A stretch of 64,000 nucleotides of DNA, taken from assembly GCA_016858145.1 (NCBI GenBank), contig JAEHOE010000135.1, positions 1 through 64,000 of the forward strand, read 5' to 3'. Below the pieces are notes generated by a model that made no database searches, was not told the origin of the DNA, and was given only the letters and a program-made list of their open reading frames with translations. Made by a program: the position numbers and the translations under genes. This DNA comes from Edaphochlamys debaryana (Eukaryota > Chlorophyta > Chlorophyceae > Chlamydomonadales). Below, one piece after another: positions 57,688 through 64,000 of this stretch; within the stretch, counting starts at the first letter, position 1; each line of letters begins with the position of its first letter.

Positions 57688-60600
57688 TCAGTCCGTCCCG
57701 CCCCTCCCTCTGCCGCCCTCGGCCCTAGAGACTGTAAAACCGGGGGTCCTACCCATGCATCCATCAATCCTTTCACACACTCACTGTACGTCCGCGCCTT
57801 GATGCACGCCTGGGGATGGTTAATGGGAGAAGGGGAACAGGGGGAAGGGGGGCCATGGGTGTGTGGGGGGGGCGAAGGGGGTGGCCGAGGAGGTACAGCT
57901 GCTGAGCGCGGGCTTGGGCCACGCATGCATGCCTTAATTGCGGTTCCCGGTCCTCCCTCCCCGTTAGCCGCATCGCGTTGTTGCTTCTGTGTGAGTAGGG
58001 TATGGATTTATGAGACCCAGGGAGACTCAGAGGGGCTCCAGGCAGGCCCGCACTTGCCTCGAAGGAGTCCCCCAGGTCGGGTCGGGGCTGCGTAGCGCCG
58101 TTGGGCCCCAGGAACATCTGGTTGTTCGTGTAGCACTGGTACTCGCCGGTGCCCCCATTGTAAAGGCCGTTGAGCGTGTGCCTGTGGAGGGATGGCCAAG
58201 GCAACACCAAACGGATTAGCCAGTGGCTGGCTTATCTTCACACTCCTTTGCAGGGCGGGGAGGTCTCGCTCAGTTGCTTCCCTCTACGCCCCCTACGCCT
58301 GACACCCAAGCGAGAGGCTTACTGGCACGTGGGGTCCGTGTTACACATGGCCAGGCACGTGTCCCGGACAGAGGGGGACATGAACTGGATGTTGGCGGCC
58401 TTGATGTCCCTGCATGGGTGGCAAGATGAAACGGGGTGAGAGAGTTGTGGTGGAGGCAATGAACGGGCATGGCAGGTTTGACCATGGATTGCGCTTTCAA
58501 GGTGCGTGCTGCACTTCGTCGGCTGCCATGACAAGTGCGGTGCCACCGGAATCCCGGGCATGCTTCCTGAGAACGACGCGGGCTGCTCACCAGCCCTTGA
58601 CGCAGTAGTAGTTGCCGTAGTTCGGGCGGCTGAAGCAGGTCGTGAGGCTCGGGCTCAGGCCGTTGGTGCCGTTGACCCCCGCAAGACCGTTGCGCCGAAG
58701 CGTGCCTGTCAACGGGCAATAGGCGGGGATTTGGGGTTGCGAGCTCCCGGGTTCCCTCAGCATGCATATGCGTAGATCTCTGGACACGCCAACAAAGCCA
58801 ACGCCGCCGTCCCGCCATGACTCACACGTCATGCCCGTGCTGTCGTACACGCTGAACTCGCAGCTGCCCACGCCCCCGCAGAGCTGCTGACAGTCCTCCA
58901 CGCTCTCAACCGCAGCCACAGTCTGGACGGTGTCCCCCTTGAGCTCGGTGCCAGAGAGGCACACGTCCAGGGGGCCTGGCGGGTGGGGGTGTGGGGAGAC
59001 CGGGGCTGAGTCGCAAAAGCAAGGAAGGCATGCATGATAGGAGGCCCCAACAGATATCTCGAGGCATTTATCTTGCCGAGCGCCGGGCGGCGCAACCAAC
59101 GAGGGGGCCACAGCGCAGGCCGCTAGGACGGAAGAGCAAAGGCCATGTGAGATGCAAAAACAGTCAGCCCCCGCCAAAGCCCAAGGAGTGCTGCTTAGGC
59201 CACTTTATTCATGAACCTATGGTGGAACGCGTCCCCCTTGGTATTTGGGCCACATGACAGGTACCCCACAACGAACCACTTTACTCACGGTAGTAATCGC
59301 AGACCGTTTTGCACCAGCTGTTACCCATGCCCGGGGAGCATGGCTGGCACACCACGTTGTTCATAGGCCCCGAGGGCACGGCATCCGCACTGCAGAAACC
59401 CCAGGCGCAGTCGGCTCCGTTGAAGGACAGACACTCGACCACGCCGTTGATCAGGGGGTTGCGGCGAGCCAGTAGCTGGTTGCCAGCGGCTGGAACGTAG
59501 AAGCAGTCAAAGCCCAGGTCCCGGTACGTGAGGGCGGCTGCACGGGTAAGACAGGGAATAGATCGAGTTAAGGCAGGGGGAATTGCCAGTGGTCTGGAAA
59601 GCCCCAACGGAAGGACGGATGGACAGCCGCCGCGCGCCACCCTTCACATCGCTCCGGAAATGGGAGCTGGCACTCTACTCCCACGCCCCCTTTGCTTACG
59701 TGTTTGCTCGCAGACTTTATAGCACCATTGACTGTAACCGACACTGTAGTCTATGGCCGAGCATTGATATGGGCAAATCTGCGGTCTGTTGGGCCCCGTT
59801 GGGGGCGCGTCGAGCTCTGAACATAGGCCCCAGTGGCAGTCCCAGTCATTGTTCGAAAAGCACTCCGGCTGGTTGGTGATTCGGTTGACGCGCGCCGGCA
59901 GCGAAGACGCCAGTATTCCGTTGGGGTAGTACGCGCCCCCAGCGGTGAAGACACAGCGGTAGTTGTAGGCCTGACGGAGGGTGGCACCTGCATGCCGGCA
60001 GGAGGGGAGGTGGATGGGCGCGGCATTTAAGAAGGAAGGGGGTTTCCCGCTCTACTTCGCAAAGCTAGCGCTCCCGGACGTCCCCTAACGGGACCGCCCT
60101 CCCGCTAGCTAGGCAGCCCCAGCAGCCGTTCCGAACCCGCCAGGGACACACCTGGCAGTGCCAATGGGGGTACTGGAGGTGGCCGGGGAGGCGGCGCGGG
60201 CCTGGGTGGCAGGGGCGGGCGCGGCACGCTGCTGATCCCCAGCACCACTGGGCACGCGTTGTCGAGCGCCGTCGGGTAACCGGTGATGTTGTGGGATATG
60301 CTGCAGCCCCGCCTGGACGACACCACAGCCCGCTGCCCGCCCTCGCCCAGGCAGACCCAGTCCTTGATTCCGTCGGCGTCTGGGGCATGCGGGAGGGATG
60401 GGCAGAGAGTGAACAGCGCAAGATGCAGGAGGCATGCACACGTTGCTGGGTCAATGTCAGAGAGTGGGCACAGAACCTACCCCCGCCGGTTGCGGTGACT
60501 CAAGAGTCACGCCCCAAGCACCAAGCGGCTTCCTTGCTGGCCCATCTTCATCACCCGTCCCAGCCACTCACTGCAGTCAACGCTCAGTATGCGCCCCCCG

Positions 60601-63600
60601 CCGCAGAGGGAGCCCGAGGGGAAGGGGCAGGAGCCTGCGGGCGTGCGTGCGGGCAGCAGATAGGGACCAACGTCAGGCGAAGCTGGGGCTAAGGCACCGA
60701 AGCGACGATGCCCACCCATTGCTCACCCTTTGCTGTGAGGGGAGGGCAGTAGGCGTCGGCCCTGCTCAGAGCGCAGCCCAGCCCCGAGCGGACCACCCGC
60801 AGGCTGCTGCGGTCGTCCCTCAGGAGGCAGGCCAGGTCCTTGACGCCGTCAGCGTCTGAACGGTTGGGGGGCAGATGCGATGGGGTTGGTGTTGCAATCT
60901 ATCGAGAGCGCTTGGAGAGAGGCGTCTCTACTACGGTGGATGGAGCAAGGACGGCTAAGAAGGATAGGCGTGCCCCCCCGTCGATCGCCCCATGTCACCG
61001 AAAACCAAGCAAGGGCACAGAACACCGAACAAGTCAGGGTGCCCAACAACCCTGGGAGCATGCTGCAAGCCCGCAAACGCAGCGGCCCCGCAGTGCCCCC
61101 GCCCCGCTCGAGGCTGACATACACCCACCGCAGTCCAGCTGCATGACCTCCCCGCCGGAGCACCAGTCGCCCGCCGGCTTGGCGCACATGCTCTTGAACA
61201 CGGCCGGGCACGCGGACGTTGGGGCGTCGGGATAGCCCGTGTCCGAGTCCGCCGTGCTGCACGCCAGGGAGGCGAGCGCCACGCCCCGCGCTCCGGTGGT
61301 GTCAAAGAGGACGGAGTCGAGGACGCCGTCGCCGTCTGGAGGGCCGCCATGTATAGGAGAGGGGGGTGCCTCAGAGATGTGGAGTGTGGGTATAACGGCA
61401 TGGTGAGGCTTTTGCTGGGGCTCGCTCAGGAACAGAAACCCTGCGTGCCCGCATCAGCATGACCCACGCACCGCAGTCAACTTGAAGCCGTGTCTCTCCG
61501 GCGACACCCTTCGTCCACTTCCCACACTCCATGGGAGGTGCTGCACGCAGGGGTCGCAGAAGAATTGAGCAGTGGGTGGATGACGATGCAAGCCTTCTCA
61601 GTGGATCGCTTAGATCGCTGGACCGTGGGGTGTTTCATTCATTTCCCAGCAACGATCAGGGGACATAATTCTATGTTAGAGGACAGAGGGTAAGGGGCGC
61701 CCACTTACCGTAAACGCGCGCCTTTATGCACGTCTCAAACGTCGGGCCCAGGTCGCCAGGGGGTGCTGTGGATCCGTGCGGGCCCGTGAACATGGCAGTC
61801 CTCAAGATGCAGTCCGGGTACCCGGCAGCCGTCACCAGGACAAACCTGTCGAAACGAGGCAGAGCAGGAGCAGGCAGCGGTCAGAAGCTACCCCGCCCGT
61901 CAAAACCTCCGAAGCAAGGGCTGAGAGCCCCACGAGTGCATGCCTGATTATGTGCTGCGATAAGTATGCCCGGCGTCTCACTGGCAGCCGAACGCGTAGG
62001 ATTCGTCACAGAACCCCAGGCAGGAGCTCTTGTCCGCCACAGATACGTATCCAGTGTCGCCACCCTGGATGTTCCTGCCGGGGATTAGGGGGGCAAAGAC
62101 AGGATCATCTCGTCTGTCATTTATGTACCCTCCGCCTTTGACAGCCGCACCCGTCAGAGGGCCCCATCATCTCTCTAGACGCGCGCGCGAGCCCCTCACT
62201 ACCCATCTTCGTTTAAGCCCCTCACCAGCCCTTGATGCAGTAGTAGTTTCCATAGTTGGGCCTGCTGAAGCAGGTGGTGGAGGACGCATCTGCGGTGTTG
62301 CCTCCCGTTGCGTTTGCGCTGATGGCATTCCGGCGGAGCGAGCCTAGGGCAAGGGTGGGTGGGGCGCATGGGGTTGGTTGAGCGGACTGGGTTGCTCGAA
62401 GAGCACACCAGGGCTGGGGTTAGATGCGGCGTCAAATCCCATGCGGCGGCGGCGAGACCCTTGCTGCTGCTCATCATCAGCGGATCACACCAAGCTAGCT
62501 TTTGGGAGGTAGGTACACCCCGCCCAGCAAGCTCACATGTTCCCGAGCTGCCTTGCTGCTTAAAGACGCTAAACTCGCACGAAGCGTTCTTGTTGCACGC
62601 CGCCTGACATGCTGTTACGTTCAAGCTGGTAGCAGCGAAGGTGGGCTGGATAGCCTCGCCCCGAATGTCAACACCGGGAAGGCACACGAGGCTGCCGCCA
62701 CCTGCGGTAGCAGGGCACCAGAGGGTTCGAAGGGGCTTGTTGGGAGACGACAAGCGAAGGACATGGGGGCAGCAGGGATGTGACACCGCAAGCTAGCACG
62801 CAAGGGGCCTGCTGGCTGCGTGCTCAATTCATCGATTAACCCACAATAATCCCGTCCTGCCCCAACCCGGCAAGCACGCAGCAGCCCCACGCACCTCCAC
62901 GCCTCCAGCCGAACCGGGGAGCATAGGCCTCCTGTATGCGCTTGAGGTCCGTGACGCTCAGCGCCCGGTTGTACACCAGGACCGCACCCAGCATGGTACG
63001 GCTCTTTGGCGTAACCGTACACTTGGAGGTCCCCACAGTCAGGCGGTCAGCACCAATCGAGATGCGGGCCTGATCCTCAAAAGCCTCACGCAAAGCAATA
63101 CCGCCGGTGGCGCTCCCATAGTAGTATGCCCCCGAGGTGCCGCCCTTCCGCCTGACGAAGGCGTGCAGGGCCCACCCCGGCTCCACGGGCACAGGCTTGG
63201 TGGTGTGGAAGGCGTTGAACCAGGAGTGCGTTCCGGAAATAAAGGCCTCCCGAGTGCCAAACACCAGACCGCTAGTGCTCTGGTTCTGGCCGGCTCCAGA
63301 GCAGCTGAGCTCAGCCACCAGGTAGTTTGCGGTCCAGTCGATCAGGTCAGTCTTGAGTGACTGAATCACAACAATAGTGAATGGTGCTGTGGGGTCTGTG
63401 CTCCAGTTCCGCAGGTCCCTCGTGTTGACCCCGGCAACCGCCGTGAGATCCAAGATCTGGTTACTGTCGTACGTGGCGTAACCGGTGCCATCCACGTCCT
63501 CTAGCGCCAGGGTTGCGTCTATGGCAGGGCCAAACTGAGGGCAGGGGAGTCAAGGGATGGGAGTAGACAAGACAGTGAGGGACGCTCCTCCATCCGGCAC

Positions 63601-64000
63601 AGCGCGTGGTTTGCGAGCCAATCGGGTACTGCCTATCTACATCATGCTTCAGGTGCCACCATACAAGCAATGTCCCACGCCTCGAGCCTGAGGTCTGATC
63701 AATGTCCCACGTCCCGCCCGCACCTGCATGTCCCTCCAGGCGGTTGCCTGGCTGCCGTCCACACGGGACACTAGGACGTTTCTGGCTGAGTCAAAGTAGG
63801 CGCACTCGGGCCGCAGGTCGGCCGGGAGAGCCGTGGCGGCGGCTGTGGGGGGTCAAGGGCGGGGCAGGGCACTTTGCGATTCAAAGGGGGCGGGCGGGGC
63901 GGCAGTGCGTGTGCGAAGGCCGCAACAGGGGTGCTTGCGGGTGGCCTTCGCGACCAGCTAGCCCGGCCCCATCGAGCCTAACCATCCCAAAACGGTACGG
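57688..64000 (-). CDS. Tandem paralog of the VMO-I/LamG/PAN gene, 5' truncated
   Basis: Nineteen exons in the window, on the complement: 63724-63842, 62895-63534, 62537-62701, 62226-62343, 61982-62074, 61709-61845, 61472-61540, 61129-61335, 60727-60855, 60572-60634, 60152-60379, 59700-59987, 59289-59537, 58826-58975, 58591-58705, 58323-58409, 58058-58181, 57785-57809, 57688-57731. Exon order, phases and most lengths equal those of the gene at 47052-56146. Differences are whole codons: 119 against 122, 228 against 219, 288 against 282 and 124 against 127 nt. The part seen starts in the segment before the LamG-like domain and runs to the same C-terminal tail (RAEGGRGRGGTD). Signal peptide, VMO-I and Ser/Pro parts should lie beyond 64000. 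The GC donor before the CIKARTY exon is conserved. No frameshift or early stop was found, so both copies look functional. Confidence 0.85.
62226..63365. other. Probable gene-conversion tract, right partner
   Basis: The matching segment in the paralog; differences from 51574-52720 are a few substitutions and indels of 3-5 bases near the exon 11 donor. Confidence 0.7.

Overview
This is nuclear DNA from a GC-rich eukaryote, most likely a volvocine green alga (Chlamydomonas/Gonium/Volvox type). The evidence is a very high GC content, genes broken into many short exons with GT(GC)-AG introns and C-rich acceptor tracts, alanine-rich proteins, and secreted proteins with Ser-Pro-Pro-Pro spacers typical of volvocine cell walls. 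The species call is inference. No bacterial-type operon, rRNA or tRNA gene was recognised.

Layout. (1) 1-3895, minus: 5' part of an ankyrin-repeat gene whose 3' end lies outside the window. (2) 5098-6788, minus: a six-exon gene of unknown function; its middle resembles the C-terminal OB-fold of eIF5A. (3) 7444-18325, plus: a 30-exon gene, divergent from the previous one across about 650 bp, for a 1101-residue five-span membrane protein with prominin-like topology. Its introns hold many partial copies of neighbouring exon edges. (4) 19475-44624: about 25 kb of a 131-bp tandem satellite (about 190 units) with higher-order repeats. (5) 44625-47051: no gene seen, but one intact 391-bp hAT-type MITE with an 8-bp target duplication. 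(6) 47052-56146, minus: a complete 27-exon gene for a 1277-residue secreted protein: signal peptide, VMO-I (vitelline membrane outer layer I) fold, Ser/Pro spacer, LamG-like lectin domain, then Cys-rich PAN-like and DxDGxxD modules. (7) 57688-64000, minus: a tandem paralog with the same exon plan, 5' truncated by the window edge, so its VMO-I part is not seen.

The splice models were built by hand by matching GT/GC donors, AG acceptors and reading phase. Each complete model closes to a whole number of codons (1101, 1277 and a tentative 331 residues). The two large secreted genes support each other exon by exon. Together the window suggests cell-surface and extracellular-matrix biology (polytopic membrane glycoprotein plus two secreted adhesive multidomain proteins) beside a large satellite block.
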